The notes under the pieces were generated by a model, which saw nothing but the letters and a program-made list of their open reading frames with translations, did no database searches and was not told the DNA's origin. The position numbers were made by a program, and so were the translations under genes. A DNA stretch of 64,000 nt from Gordonibacter faecis (GTDB lineage: Bacteria; Actinomycetota; Coriobacteriia; Coriobacteriales; Eggerthellaceae): NCBI RefSeq assembly GCF_030077735.1, contig NZ_JASJEU010000015.1, positions 5,564-69,563 of the forward strand. Direction: 5' to 3'. Of this stretch, positions 1-8,295 are shown in pieces. Each line of letters begins with the position of its first letter. Within the stretch, counting starts at the first letter, position 1.

Positions 1-1162
1 TGATGTATTCCAGATAGCGCCGCAGATGTTCCACCGTTTGCCGGAAGCTTTCCGTGAGGGTGCCCACCTCGTCTTTCGTCCGGCTTTCAAGCTTGATGGA
101 CAGGTCGCCGTCGGCGATGCGTTTTGCCGCCCGATCGAGGTCCTTCAGCGGCTGGATAATCCGGCGTGTGACCAGCACCGTAAGCACAATTGAGAGAAGG
201 GCGATGAGCGCAAACGAAATCACATTCTGGAAGATGAGCGCATTCATGGCTGCGTCAATTTCGGACACGGGAGCCGTAATGCCCAGCCGCATTCCGTTAT
301 GCAGCGTCGAGAGCGCCATGCGTTTGTCATTGCCGCGCCAGGTGTACGAAAGCAGCCCATTATCTGAAGCCGAAGCAACCATCTGGTCAGCCGTTGGCTG
401 TAAGCCCTGTTCCAGGTCGGCCATGAGGGATCCGTGCGGTGCCGATTTGTGGCTGAGGATGCGTGCGTCGTCGTCTACAAGGAACGCGTACCCCGTGTCG
501 TAAATGCGAATGTCCTTCACGATGTGCTCGATGACTTCGAAATCGATGTCCATGCCCACCACGCCGATGGCCACGCCGTCGCGATAGAGCGGGATGACGT
601 AGGAGATCATCTGCACGCCGATGTTTTTGTTCTGGTAGGGCATCATCCAGAGCGGTTTGCCGTTTTCGATGGGCTGGTAGTACCACCCCACGTGCTCCAC
701 ATCCTCCGCGCTGTAGCGTGAGATGTCGGTGGGTTTGAGTTCGGTGAAAGAGCCGCTGCGATCGGTGCGGCTCCAGAAGAGGCCTGCCGTGGAAGGGGCC
801 AGGTCAGGACTGAAACGCACGTACACCGCGAGCGCGCCTTCGGTGTTGTTGGCGGCGTTGAGCGCGACGGCGCGAATCTGGTCGGTGACGGTGTCGACGT
901 AGCTCGCATCGTCGTGGAAGCGCGTGAGGTCGGTAATTTGTCCGGCGGAGTATTCGGCAAGCGTATTGACCGATTGCTCGATGCGCAGCAAAAGCGCATC
1001 AATTTCTTGCGCGCGATCGTCGCAGGTGAGGTTCATGATGCGGCCGGAGTCCTCGTCGATCACGCGCCCTGCACTCAGGATGCCCGCGCCGCCGATTACG
1101 GCCGCCGAAAGCAACACGCATCCGAAGATGAGCAGTATGAACTTGGTTTGGATCGATTTCAC
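1..1162 (-). CDS. Cache/HAMP membrane sensor, probably a diguanylate cyclase (cut by window edge)
   Basis: Partial gene; its 3' part lies outside the window. Read from GTG at 1162, behind a GGAAAGG ribosome site, it gives an N-terminal membrane anchor (residues about 7-30), an extracytoplasmic Cache-like sensor region (about 35-310, with a typical YDTGYAFLVDDDARILSH stretch at 221-238), a second membrane helix (about 312-333) and a HAMP linker (about 333-386). The last visible residues, ESFRQTVEHLRRYLEYI, resemble the HAMP-to-GGDEF junction of coriobacterial diguanylate cyclases, but no catalytic domain is visible, so a histidine kinase or chemoreceptor output cannot be excluded. It starts 129 bases after the thiD stop, in the same direction. 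No ligand can be assigned from the sequence. Confidence 0.8.
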   Translation of the reverse strand, partial: MKSIQTKFILLIFGCVLLSAAVIGGAGILSAGRVIDEDSGRIMNLTCDDRAQEIDALLLRIEQSVNTLAEYSAGQITDLTRFHDDASYVDTVTDQIRAVALNAANNTEGALAVYVRFSPDLAPSTAGLFWSRTDRSGSFTELKPTDISRYSAEDVEHVGWYYQPIENGKPLWMMPYQNKNIGVQMISYVIPLYRDGVAIGVVGMDIDFEVIEHIVKDIRIYDTGYAFLVDDDARILSHKSAPHGSLMADLEQGLQPTADQMVASASDNGLLSYTWRGNDKRMALSTLHNGMRLGITAPVSEIDAAMNALIFQNVISFALIALLSIVLTVLVTRRIIQPLKDLDRAAKRIADGDLSIKLESRTKDEVGTLTESFRQTVEHLRRYLEYI

Positions 1163-1291
1163 GAAAGGCCTTTCCAGCCACCGACGCTTTGCTACCGTTC
1201 AGAGAGCAGACGAACTTTAGCATGGGCGTTCAGGGCCGTAAAGGCATTGAACTTATAAGTGAGGATAGCGAAAGGCGCTCTGGGGCGAAGC

Positions 1292-2080
1292 CTACTCGTA
1301 CTCCCACATATGGTTAAGCGGGCCGCTTCCGTGGCCAAGGTTGAGACCAGCGGCCAGGGCACCGTAGACGTAGTCCTTGGCGGCACGCACGGCCTGCTCG
1401 GTGGTGAAGCCCTGGGCGAGGCCGCAGGCGATGGCGGACGAAAGCGTGCAGCCGGTGCCGTGCGTGTTCGGCGTGTCGATGCGCGGGGCGCGCAGCCAGA
1501 GTGCAGGGGCGTCTGCGCTGGTGACGAGCACGTCATCGGCGCTTTCGGCAGCGTGGCCACCTTTTACGAGCACCGCACCCTTCCCTACCGCGGTCAGCTG
1601 GCGGGCGGCGCGTTCGAGGGATGCCTCGTCATTGGCCGGGAAGCCGCAAAGAACCGCCGCTTCGGGCATGTTCGGCGTGAGGACATCCGCAAGGGGAAGC
1701 AGGTGCTGAGTGAGGGCGCGCACGGCGTCTTCGTCGATGAGGCGCGCGCCGCTTGTGGCCACCATGACGGGGTCGACCACGATGTTGGCTGCTTTGTGCG
1801 CTTGCAGGCGCTCGGCTATCGCTTCGATGATGGCGGCCGAGGACACCATGCCAATTTTGACCGCAGCGGGGCGAATGTCTTCGAAGACGGCGTCGATCTG
1901 CGCGGCGACAAACGCAGGGTCTATGGCAACCACGCCGGTCACGCCGAGCGTGTTTTGCGCCGTGAGCGCCGTGAGCGCGGTTTCGGCGAACAGGCGGTGC
2001 GCCGCGATGGTTTTGATGTCGGCCTGAATGCCGGCACCGCCGCTTGAGTCCGATCCGGCAATACTGAGCACTGCTTCCAT
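1292..2080 (-). CDS. thiD: Hydroxymethylpyrimidine/phosphomethylpyrimidine kinase
   Basis: ThiD phosphorylates HMP and then HMP-P to HMP-PP, the pyrimidine precursor of thiamine, in the cytoplasm. The protein has 262 residues, the usual length. Family marks seen are the N-terminal AGSDSSGGAGIQAD substrate loop (8-21), the DPVMVATSG segment, TPNMPEA, and the ribokinase-type anion hole and catalytic stretch GTGCTLSSAI at 208-217. It is the last gene of the leftward thiC-thiM-thiE-thiD run, 18 bases after thiE and preceded by an AGGAGG ribosome site, so it should share the TPP-riboswitch control of thiC. Nothing unusual is seen. Confidence 0.96.
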   Translation of the reverse strand: MEAVLSIAGSDSSGGAGIQADIKTIAAHRLFAETALTALTAQNTLGVTGVVAIDPAFVAAQIDAVFEDIRPAAVKIGMVSSAAIIEAIAERLQAHKAANIVVDPVMVATSGARLIDEDAVRALTQHLLPLADVLTPNMPEAAVLCGFPANDEASLERAARQLTAVGKGAVLVKGGHAAESADDVLVTSADAPALWLRAPRIDTPNTHGTGCTLSSAIACGLAQGFTTEQAVRAAKDYVYGALAAGLNLGHGSGPLNHMWEYE

Positions 2081-2098
2081 GGTGGCCTCCTTTGGTGG

Positions 2099-2749
2099 CT
2101 AGACGCTGAGGGTGTCGCGCACGAGGGTGCGCAGCGTATGGGCGCTTGCACGGATGTCGTCGGCGGCGAAGAGGGCCGATACGACGGCCACGCCATCGGT
2201 GCCGGTGCCCGCAAGCGCAGGCACCGTTTCGGCATTGAGCCCGCCGATGGCAACAACCGGAATGTCAACCGCGGCGCGGATAGCGGCAAGACCTTCGACG
2301 CCGACGTCGGCGGCATCGGGTTTCGTGGCCGTACCGAATATGGCACCGACGCCCAGGTAGTTAGCGCCGTCGGCCTGGGCGGCGAGCGCCTGGTCGACGG
2401 TTTGCACCGACACGCCCACGATGGCTTCGGGGCCGAGCTTGGCGCGCGCGGCGGTGCAGGCGGCGTCGCTTTGACCCACATGTACGCCATCGGCGCCGGC
2501 CGCGAGCGCGGCTTCCACGTCGTCGTTAACGATGAGCGGCACGTCTGCTGCCTGGCAAAGGGGCAGGAGTGCTTGTGCCTGGCGTACCACTTCCGCCGAC
2601 GGCGCGCCTTTTTCGCGCAGCTGCACACAGGTGACGCCACCCGCAAGCGCCTCGGCCACGCACTCCGCGAGCGTGCGGCTGTCGAGCCACGCACGGTCGG
2701 TCACCGCATAGAGCGCCATCGCGCGCCGAAGGGATTCTCGTGGGTACAT
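2099..2749 (-). CDS. thiE: Thiamine-phosphate synthase
   Basis: ThiE joins HMP-PP and thiazole phosphate to form thiamine monophosphate. The 216-residue TIM-barrel protein shows the characteristic blocks: QLREKGA near residue 43, the VNDDVEAALAAGADGVHVGQ segment, GVSVQTVDQA, the pyrophosphate-binding YLGVGAIFGTATKPDA loop and AIGGLNAE near the end. It sits between thiM and thiD in the same orientation with gaps of about 20 bases. The first residues (MYPRESLRRAMALYAVTDRA) leave room for a later start at MALYAVTD, but the upstream ATG at 2749 is kept because of a purine-rich site before it. Confidence 0.95.
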   Translation of the reverse strand: MYPRESLRRAMALYAVTDRAWLDSRTLAECVAEALAGGVTCVQLREKGAPSAEVVRQAQALLPLCQAADVPLIVNDDVEAALAAGADGVHVGQSDAACTAARAKLGPEAIVGVSVQTVDQALAAQADGANYLGVGAIFGTATKPDAADVGVEGLAAIRAAVDIPVVAIGGLNAETVPALAGTGTDGVAVVSALFAADDIRASAHTLRTLVRDTLSV

Positions 2750-2769
2750 GAGGGTCTTCTTTCTGCTTG

Positions 2770-3609
2770 TTAGTGTGCCAGTTCTTCTACCTTGGCACCT
2801 TGTTCCAGGGCATCACCGGTGAGGTTGAAGAGGATGTCGAGAAGATAGGTGCGGAAGGAGCCGTTGCCGTCGAAGCCACCCATGCGCCCCTGGGCCGTCT
2901 GGCCGGCGAGACCCATGGCCGCCACGGCTGCCACCTGGGATTCCAACAGCGCGTCGGGGTTCGCCACAGCGAAGGCAGCGCAGATGCACGTGAGCATGCA
3001 GCCCGCACCCGTGATGCGGCCCATGAGCGCACTGCCGTTGCGGATGGCGAACGCGCGGTTCGCATCAGCCACAATGTCGATGGCACCCGTGATGGCAACC
3101 ACGGCACCCGTCTGTGCCGCGAAGTCGCGGGCGAACGCCGCGCTGGCTGCCAGGTTGTCCTCGGTGACCGCGTCGTCCGGGCATACATCGACGCCGCGCG
3201 TGGACGCCGCGCCGCCGGCAAGCGCCTTCACTTCGGACATATTGCCGCGAATGACGGCGATGGGGAACTTGTCAAGTAAGTCACCCGCCGTGGTGGTGCG
3301 CAGGGTAGAAGCCCCCGCCCCCACCGGATCGAGCACAATGGGATGGCCCAGTTCAGCCGCACGTTCGCCCGCTGCGAACATGCCTTCAATGGTGTGCTGG
3401 TTGAGCGTACCGATGTTGAGCACGAGGCCACCGCAGATGGTTTGGATGTCGCGCACGTCGTTCGGCTCGTCGCTCATGATGGGACTTGCGCCAATGGCCA
3501 AGAGCGCGTTCGCGCAGTCGTTCACCGTCACGTAGTTGGTAATGTTGTGCACCAGCGGCGTCGTAGCACGGACAGTATCAAGAGCAGCTTTCAAAGCGAA
3601 GGGTTGCAT
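2770..3609 (-). CDS. thiM: Hydroxyethylthiazole kinase
   Basis: ThiM phosphorylates 4-methyl-5-(2-hydroxyethyl)thiazole, a salvage reaction feeding ThiE. The 279-residue protein begins with the HNITNYVTVNDCANALLAIG family signature (about 21-40), followed by SPIMSDEPNDV, the VLDPVGAGAS block near residue 97 and the GAGCMLT active-site loop. It follows thiC by three bases and precedes thiE by 20, which fits a single transcript. No thiG, thiS, thiO or thiH is in the window, so here the thiazole half appears to be obtained by salvage through this enzyme. The genes could still lie elsewhere in the genome. Confidence 0.96.
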   Translation of the reverse strand: MQPFALKAALDTVRATTPLVHNITNYVTVNDCANALLAIGASPIMSDEPNDVRDIQTICGGLVLNIGTLNQHTIEGMFAAGERAAELGHPIVLDPVGAGASTLRTTTAGDLLDKFPIAVIRGNMSEVKALAGGAASTRGVDVCPDDAVTEDNLAASAAFARDFAAQTGAVVAITGAIDIVADANRAFAIRNGSALMGRITGAGCMLTCICAAFAVANPDALLESQVAAVAAMGLAGQTAQGRMGGFDGNGSFRTYLLDILFNLTGDALEQGAKVEELAH

Positions 3610-3612
3610 GGG

Positions 3613-4944
3613 TTATTCCTTTCCCAGGTCAATTGTTAGTCCGTTCATAATCTGGTTTACCGTGCGCATGGCGCACATTTCGCCGCACATGGTGCAGGTG
3701 CCGTCCGTCGAAGGCGGGGCGCTTTCGAAATACGCGCGGGCGCGCACCGGGTCGAGCGCTTCGGCGAACATGCCCTCCCAGTCCACGCGGCGGCGGGCAT
3801 CGCTCATGCGGTTGTCGCGGTCGCGCGCACCGGGCACGCCCTTCGCGATGTCGGCGGCGTGGGCAGCAATCTTGGTGGCCACAAGGCCTTCGCGCACGTC
3901 AGCCGCATCGGGCAGGCGCAGGTGTTCGGCCGGTGTGACGTAGCAGAGGAAGTCCGCGCCCGCAGCGGCGGCCACCGCGCCACCAATGGCGGCCGTGATG
4001 TGGTCATACCCCGGCGCGATGTCGGTCACGAGCGGCCCCAGCACGTAGAAGGGCGCGTCGTGACAGAGCCGCTTCTCCAGCTTCATGTTGGCAGCAATCT
4101 CGTCGAGCGCCATGTGGCCGGGGCCTTCCACCATCACCTGCACGCCCGCGTCCCACGCGCGGCGCGTGAGCTTCCCAATCTCGATGAGTTCGGCTATCTG
4201 ACCTGCGTCGGTGGCATCGTAGGTGCTCCCGGGGCGCATCGCGTCACCGAGGCTAATGGTGCAGTCGTGCTCGTGCAGGATGGCCAGCACCTCGTCGTAG
4301 AACTCGTAGAAGGGGTTCTCGTTGCCGGTGGCTTCCATCCACGCGAATATGAGCGAGCCGCCGCGGCTTACTATATTAGTAAGGCGGCCCGTTTCGCGGA
4401 ACGACTCGATGACCCGGCGGTTCATGCCGGCGTGAATGGTGACGAAGTCAACGCCGTCCTCGGCATGTGCGCGCACAACATTGAGGAAGTCCGCCGCCGT
4501 GATGCCCACGAGCGGCTTTTCCAAGTACCCTATGGCGTCATACAGAGGCACGGTGCCAATCATGGCTGGCGACTTCTCGATGAGCGCGCGGCGGAAGGCG
4601 GCCGTTTTGCCGCTGTTGGAGAGGTCCATGATGGCCTCGGCGCCCAGCTCAAGCGCCACGTCCACCTTCTTCCATTCCTCGGCCTCGTTGGCGAGGTCGC
4701 CCGAGATCCCTAAGTTAACATTCACTTTCGTGTGCAAGCCACCGCCCACGCCCTCGGGCGAAAGCGATGTGTGGTGGATGTTTGCGGGGATGGCAATGCG
4801 CCCGGCCGCCACGCCCTCGCGGATGAATTCGGGGTCGCGGCCCTCTTTGCGCGCCACGGCTTCCATCTGGCGCGTCACCGTACCAGCCCGCGCAGCGTCG
4901 ATCTGCGTGACGGTTCCGTCACGCGGCGCATTAACATGCGTCAT
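3613..4944 (-). CDS. thiC: Phosphomethylpyrimidine synthase (4-amino-5-hydroxymethyl-2-methylpyrimidine phosphate synthase)
   Basis: ThiC is a radical SAM enzyme that rearranges aminoimidazole ribotide into HMP phosphate. The 443-residue protein is the short form without the long N-terminal domain. Seen are the IPANIHHTS and NVNLGISGD segments, SLGDAMRPGST, MVEGPGHM, LGPLVTDIAPGYDHI and, near the C terminus (about 417-424), the iron-sulfur cysteines as CTMCGEMC. The start is set at ATG 4944: the frame stays open upstream to 5127, but that stretch is the TPP riboswitch RNA, and the ribosome site AAGGGAG lies 7 bases before this ATG. First gene of the thi operon. Confidence 0.96.
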   Translation of the reverse strand: MTHVNAPRDGTVTQIDAARAGTVTRQMEAVARKEGRDPEFIREGVAAGRIAIPANIHHTSLSPEGVGGGLHTKVNVNLGISGDLANEAEEWKKVDVALELGAEAIMDLSNSGKTAAFRRALIEKSPAMIGTVPLYDAIGYLEKPLVGITAADFLNVVRAHAEDGVDFVTIHAGMNRRVIESFRETGRLTNIVSRGGSLIFAWMEATGNENPFYEFYDEVLAILHEHDCTISLGDAMRPGSTYDATDAGQIAELIEIGKLTRRAWDAGVQVMVEGPGHMALDEIAANMKLEKRLCHDAPFYVLGPLVTDIAPGYDHITAAIGGAVAAAAGADFLCYVTPAEHLRLPDAADVREGLVATKIAAHAADIAKGVPGARDRDNRMSDARRRVDWEGMFAEALDPVRARAYFESAPPSTDGTCTMCGEMCAMRTVNQIMNGLTIDLGKE

Positions 4945-4949
4945 AGAAC

Positions 4950-5055
4950 TCCCTTCGTTGGCATTACCCATGTCAGGTTCTTCGGGTCGAAGCGTGACGG
5001 CGCTTCCTCTCAGCCTGCCCGGCCGCAACGCGGCTGCAAGCTCCCCGGTATGAAA
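4950..5055 (-). promoter_or_regulatory. TPP riboswitch (THI element) controlling thiC
   Basis: On the minus strand the leader holds the conserved thi-box blocks in order: CCGGGGAGC, a variable hairpin, GCTGAGAGG, ACCCGAAGAACCTGACATGG, and GTAATGCCAACGAAGGGAG. These match the family of RNA aptamers that bind thiamine pyrophosphate. The 3' strand of the closing helix (CGAAGGGAG) is also the ribosome site of thiC, so ligand binding would directly hide translation initiation. A possible -10 box TATACT lies just upstream at 5068-5073, but I see no good -35 box. Confidence 0.95.
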
Positions 5056-5156
5056 AGGTGCGAACACAGTATAGGCGAAGCGCCGCTTGCCGCACTCCCC
5101 CATTTCGCGCAAAGCGCGAAAACTCACGTTGATAGGTAGGTTCTGGTGGAGAGTGT

Positions 5157-5300
5157 CATCCCTGAGCGAAGGCGGCGAAGCCGCCGGAGTCGCGACGCAA
5201 AGCTAGTCCCGTAGGGGAAGGATCCCGTGCGGCGCTAGCAGGAAGACTCACGGTTGACACCGCACGGGATCCTTCGACTCGCTTCGCTCGCTCAGGATGA
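5157..5300. repeat. Long imperfect palindrome (REP-like intergenic element)
   Basis: The 300-base gap between the thiC leader and thiN holds no gene but a nested inverted repeat. The outer arms read GTCATCC...GGATGAC (5157 and 5294), with CTGAGCGA versus TCGCTCAG just inside. An inner perfect 15-bp arm AAGGATCCCGTGCGG (5218-5232) pairs with 5260-5274. The sequence looks like a dispersed GTCATCCTGAGCGA-type repetitive element. No other full copy is visible in this window. Confidence 0.75.
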
Positions 5301-5354
5301 CAAGAGGCGCGTTTTGCGGTGTTTCACAATTAGGATGACAGAGAAGGAAATGCA

Positions 5355-5984
5355 TCAAGGCAAAGGATAAAAAACGTAGAGTGTGCCCTCTTCGACGGCG
5401 ATTCTTGCGGGTTCGCCGGTGAGTTCGTTGGAGAGGCCGCGGGAGGTGCGGTTGGTGAGGTCTTCGTCGTTGAGCGAGTATTCCAGGCCGCGCTCGATGA
5501 CGCCGCGGACGCGATCGTTTGCGGCGAGCACCGACACGGTGCCTGCATCGAGGTCGGGCAGTTCCAGCACGTCAGGGCCCGTGAGCAAGCGCAGAGCGAA
5601 GGTGTCGCCAACCGCCGTCACATACAGCTCGCGCTCGGAGAACGTGGCAAACAATTGCAGGTTCGCAATGGTGTGATCCAGCCGACCTCCCAGCGCACCA
5701 TAAATGATAAGTTCGTCGTAATCCCAGGCCACGGCCTTCTCAAGCGCCAGCTCCATGTCGCTTTTGTCCTTCTTCACGGGGTGGCGCGACACGCGCCGAC
5801 ACTTCGGCACATAGCCAAGCGAATCGAAGTCGCCCACCGCCATGTCGGGCGCAATTCCCAGCGCCTCAAGGTGAGCAAACCCCGCGTCAACCGCAATCAC
5901 GAACTCAAACAAGCCCGCGTCATAGCGCGCCTTGAAATCCTCAGCGTTAAAGTCAGAAGCCCCCACCAAAGCACACGTGGCCAT
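5355..5984 (-). CDS. thiN: Thiamine diphosphokinase (thiamine pyrophosphokinase)
   Basis: ThiN converts thiamine to thiamine pyrophosphate with ATP, using salvaged vitamin. The 209-residue protein has the two marker motifs GDFDS (51-55) and GALGGRLDHTIAN (96-108) plus the KDKSDMELAL stretch between them. The C-terminal part resembles the small substrate-binding beta domain. Start ATG 5984 is chosen because AAGGAG lies 9 bases upstream; an ATG 27 bases earlier has no such site. It is transcribed in the same direction as the thi operon but separated from it by the palindrome and riboswitch. It ends the pathway by making the cofactor that the riboswitch senses. Confidence 0.93.
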   Translation of the reverse strand: MATCALVGASDFNAEDFKARYDAGLFEFVIAVDAGFAHLEALGIAPDMAVGDFDSLGYVPKCRRVSRHPVKKDKSDMELALEKAVAWDYDELIIYGALGGRLDHTIANLQLFATFSERELYVTAVGDTFALRLLTGPDVLELPDLDAGTVSVLAANDRVRGVIERGLEYSLNDEDLTNRTSRGLSNELTGEPARIAVEEGTLYVFYPLP

Positions 5985-6072
5985 TATTGTTCTCCTTATA
6001 CCCACCATCACGGTTCACCCAGGTCAGAAATGAGCGCCCCACGCACCCCAAAAGCGCGCAGGTAGGTTCACC

Positions 6073-6101
6073 TTATCTCCCCGGTCCACCTGTGCTAGAA
6101 T
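6073..6101 (+). promoter_or_regulatory. Probable promoter of the RNase P RNA gene
   Basis: TTATCT (6073-6078) and TAGAAT (6096-6101) are spaced by 17 bases, and the -10 box is preceded by a TG dinucleotide (extended -10). The first base of the RNA at about 6109 lies 8 bases downstream, as expected. The -35 match is weak. Confidence 0.55.
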
Positions 6102-6108
6102 ACCATAC

Positions 6109-6466
6109 GCGAGCGGGCCAGACGATCGCGCACTTCGGTGTGAGGAAAGTCCGGGCTCCACAGGGCAGGATGCCAGCTAACGGCTGGGCGGGGCGACCCG
6201 ACGGAAAGTGCCACAGAAAAGAAAACTCCCCCGTGACCACGCGCTTCGGCGCGCCACAACGGGAGAAAAGCTGAAACGGTGCGGTAAGAGCGCACCAGCG
6301 CGTCGGCAACGGCGCGGCTTGGAAAACCCCATCCGGAGCAAGCGCAAATAGGAACGCGACACGGTGGCCCGCCGTACGTTCGGGTTGCGTGCTTAAGGCG
6401 TCTGGCGACAGACGCCTCAGATAAATGGTCGTCCAACGACAGAACCCGGCTTATCGACCCGCTCGC
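6109..6466 (+). ncRNA. rnpB: RNase P RNA (bacterial class A)
   Basis: Catalytic RNA that trims tRNA 5' ends. The 5' conserved core GAGGAAAGTCCGGGCTCC (from 6141) is followed by ACAGGGCAGGATGCC, GGCGACCCGACGGAAAGTGC and ACAGAAA. The 3' core AGAACCCGGCTTATCGAC closes the structure, and the outer helix pairs GCGAGCGGG at 6109 with CCCGCTCGC ending at 6466. The length of about 358 bases fits a class A RNA. It lies between thiN (opposite strand) and the sigma-factor gene. Confidence 0.96.
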
Positions 6467-6573
6467 ACTTCCCACCTCCGAAAACTTTTCTGTCACAGGA
6501 CGCGAGTTGCGGCGTCTAACTCTGTGCATGGGAAACGATGGGCGTTTCCCCGCTTTGACGAAAGGTGATGAAC

Positions 6574-7455
6574 ATGCAACCTGAAACCCCTGATCCTACG
6601 TTCGATCTCGTCGATCGCGCGGTGGCTGGCGACACGCAGGCGCTTGAGCAGCTGTTGGCATCGACGCACGGACTAGTGTTTAACCTGGCGCTGCGCTTCC
6701 TGGGCACCATCCCCGATGCGGAAGATGCCGCGCAGGAAATTGCCGTCAAAATCATGACGCACCTGTCCACCTTCCGCAAGGAAAGCGCATTTTCTACCTG
6801 GATCTACCGCATTGCGGTGAACCACCTGAAGGACTGCCGCACGCACCGATTCGCGAACGCGCCGTTCAGCTTCGAAATGTACGGCGCCGACATCACTGAC
6901 GAGCGGGCACGCAACGTGCCCGACCTTTCCGAGGGCGTCGACCGCAACCTGCTGGCGAGCGAGCTGAAGCTGTCGTGCACGAACGTGATGCTGCAGTGCC
7001 TCGACGCGGACAGCCGCATGGCGTATGTGCTGGGCACGATGTTCAAGGTGGACAGCGCCACGGCGGCCGACGCGCTCGGCATCACGCCCGAGGCCTACCG
7101 GCAGCGGCTCTCGCGCGCACGGCGCACCGTGGCGGAATTCCTGCGCGCATACTGCCAGCACGGAGGCTCCGAAACGTGCTCGTGCACGCGGCGCGTGGAC
7201 TTCGCCATTGCCACGCACCGGCTGGCCCCGCACGACTTGGAGTACAGCCGCCTTTCGGAGGAAGAGCGCGCCACGGGTGCGTTTGTCGAGGCCATGGACG
7301 AGTTGGACGGCTACTCGTGCCTGTTCGACGAACTGCCTACCTACCGCCCCACCCCGCGCGCGAAGGAACTGCTGGAAACGTGCATGGCCACGGCGAGTTT
7401 CGCCACGGTGGCGGACGGGCGCGCCGAAGCAGGCAAGGGGGTGCACCGTGGGTAA
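6574..7455 (+). CDS. ECF-like RNA polymerase sigma factor with a cysteine-containing C-terminal extension
   Basis: Predicted alternative sigma factor. Region 2 is clear at about 30-85 (DAEDAAQEIAVKIMTHLSTF, then STWIYRIAVNHLKDCRTHR), and region 4 lies at about 160-195 (ATAADALGITPEAYRQRLSR). The remaining hundred or so residues are not part of a normal ECF sigma and begin with CQHGGSETCSCTRR, a possible metal- or redox-sensing cysteine cluster. Start ATG 6574 is preferred over an in-frame ATG at 6568 because AAAGG lies 8 bases upstream. No anti-sigma gene is adjacent; the next gene overlaps its end by 8 bases. Target promoters cannot be inferred here. Confidence 0.85.
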   Translation: MQPETPDPTFDLVDRAVAGDTQALEQLLASTHGLVFNLALRFLGTIPDAEDAAQEIAVKIMTHLSTFRKESAFSTWIYRIAVNHLKDCRTHRFANAPFSFEMYGADITDERARNVPDLSEGVDRNLLASELKLSCTNVMLQCLDADSRMAYVLGTMFKVDSATAADALGITPEAYRQRLSRARRTVAEFLRAYCQHGGSETCSCTRRVDFAIATHRLAPHDLEYSRLSEEERATGAFVEAMDELDGYSCLFDELPTYRPTPRAKELLETCMATASFATVADGRAEAGKGVHRG

Positions 7456-8128
7456 CGCCACCATGTTGGAGTTTCTGGCGGAGTTACACGAGAACAACTC
7501 CTACGACTGGATGCACGCCCACGAGCAGCAGAAGAAGGACGCGCAGGAGGCGTTTGTCGCGCTGGTGGCCAGCCTCGTGGCCGAACTCGCCGTTGACAAG
7601 CCGGAACTAGCCGCGCTTGAGGCAAAGGACCTTGTGTTTCGCATCAACCGCGACACGCGGTTTTCCGACGACAAGTCGCCCTACAACCCGACATTCCGCG
7701 CGCACATTTCGCCGGCCGGGCGCGCGCCCGTGCCCGTGGGGTATTTCATCAGCCTGACGCCCGGCGGCACGTTCGCCGGCGGCGGCCTGTTCGCGCCGCA
7801 CTTCAAGGACGCGACGCGGATGGTGCGCGAAGCGATTGCCTCCGATCCCGCAGGGTTCTTGGGGATGGTGGAAGCACCCGCGTTCAAGGAACGCTTCCAC
7901 TTTGTTGGCACGCCGCTCAAGCGTGTGCCCGCTGGCTTCGACGCAGAAAGCCCCGCCGCCGAGTACCTCAAGTGCAAGTGCTGGGCCGTTGAGGACTTCC
8001 TCGACGACGCCGTAGTGGCTGATGACGCGGCATGCCGCCAAGCGTTTCTGGAAAGCTTCCACGCCATGCGAGCATTCAACCAGTGGCTAAACGATGCCCT
8101 CAAAGGCTTCGAGATGCCGACGCGCTAG
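7448..8128 (+). CDS. DUF2461 (TIGR02453) family protein
   Basis: Family of unknown biochemical function found in many bacteria. The 226-residue protein carries the family signature FRINRDTRFSDDKSPYNP (about 60-77), then the GYFISLTPGGTFAGGGL and KCWAVEDFLDD segments, and ends with FHAMRAFNQWLNDAL. The start is GTG 7448, inside the last codons of the sigma-factor gene and 5 bases after the ribosome site AAGGGGGT; ATG 7463 is an alternative. The overlap suggests translational coupling with the sigma factor. No catalytic role is claimed. Confidence 0.87.
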   Translation: MGNATMLEFLAELHENNSYDWMHAHEQQKKDAQEAFVALVASLVAELAVDKPELAALEAKDLVFRINRDTRFSDDKSPYNPTFRAHISPAGRAPVPVGYFISLTPGGTFAGGGLFAPHFKDATRMVREAIASDPAGFLGMVEAPAFKERFHFVGTPLKRVPAGFDAESPAAEYLKCKCWAVEDFLDDAVVADDAACRQAFLESFHAMRAFNQWLNDALKGFEMPTR

Positions 8129-8130
8129 CA

Positions 8131-8295
8131 CGAAAGCGCAGGTCAAGGATGGGTTCTCCGCCTTTGGCGGAGAGGGCGCCCCTACGAGGGTTGCCGTTCT
8201 TGCGAAAAAGACTTGCGAGTACGCGCCCCCGTCATGGTGATAGGGAGAAGGATGCCTTGTGGTTTAATAGATAGCGCGAAGCGCGTCACACTTTT
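8131..8295. mobile_element. Foldback (MITE-like) element, copy A, left end missing
   Basis: Begins right after the DUF2461 stop. Shares with the other copies the hairpin TTCTCCGCCTTTGGCGGAGA (from 8154), GAGGGCGCCCCTACGA, the CCCCGTCATGGTGATAGGGAG block and the right terminal repeat GATAGCGCGAAGCGCGTCAC (from 8271). The left terminal repeat is absent, so this is a truncated copy. Its last bases lie at the stop codon (8294-8296) of the leftward ATPase gene. Confidence 0.75.
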
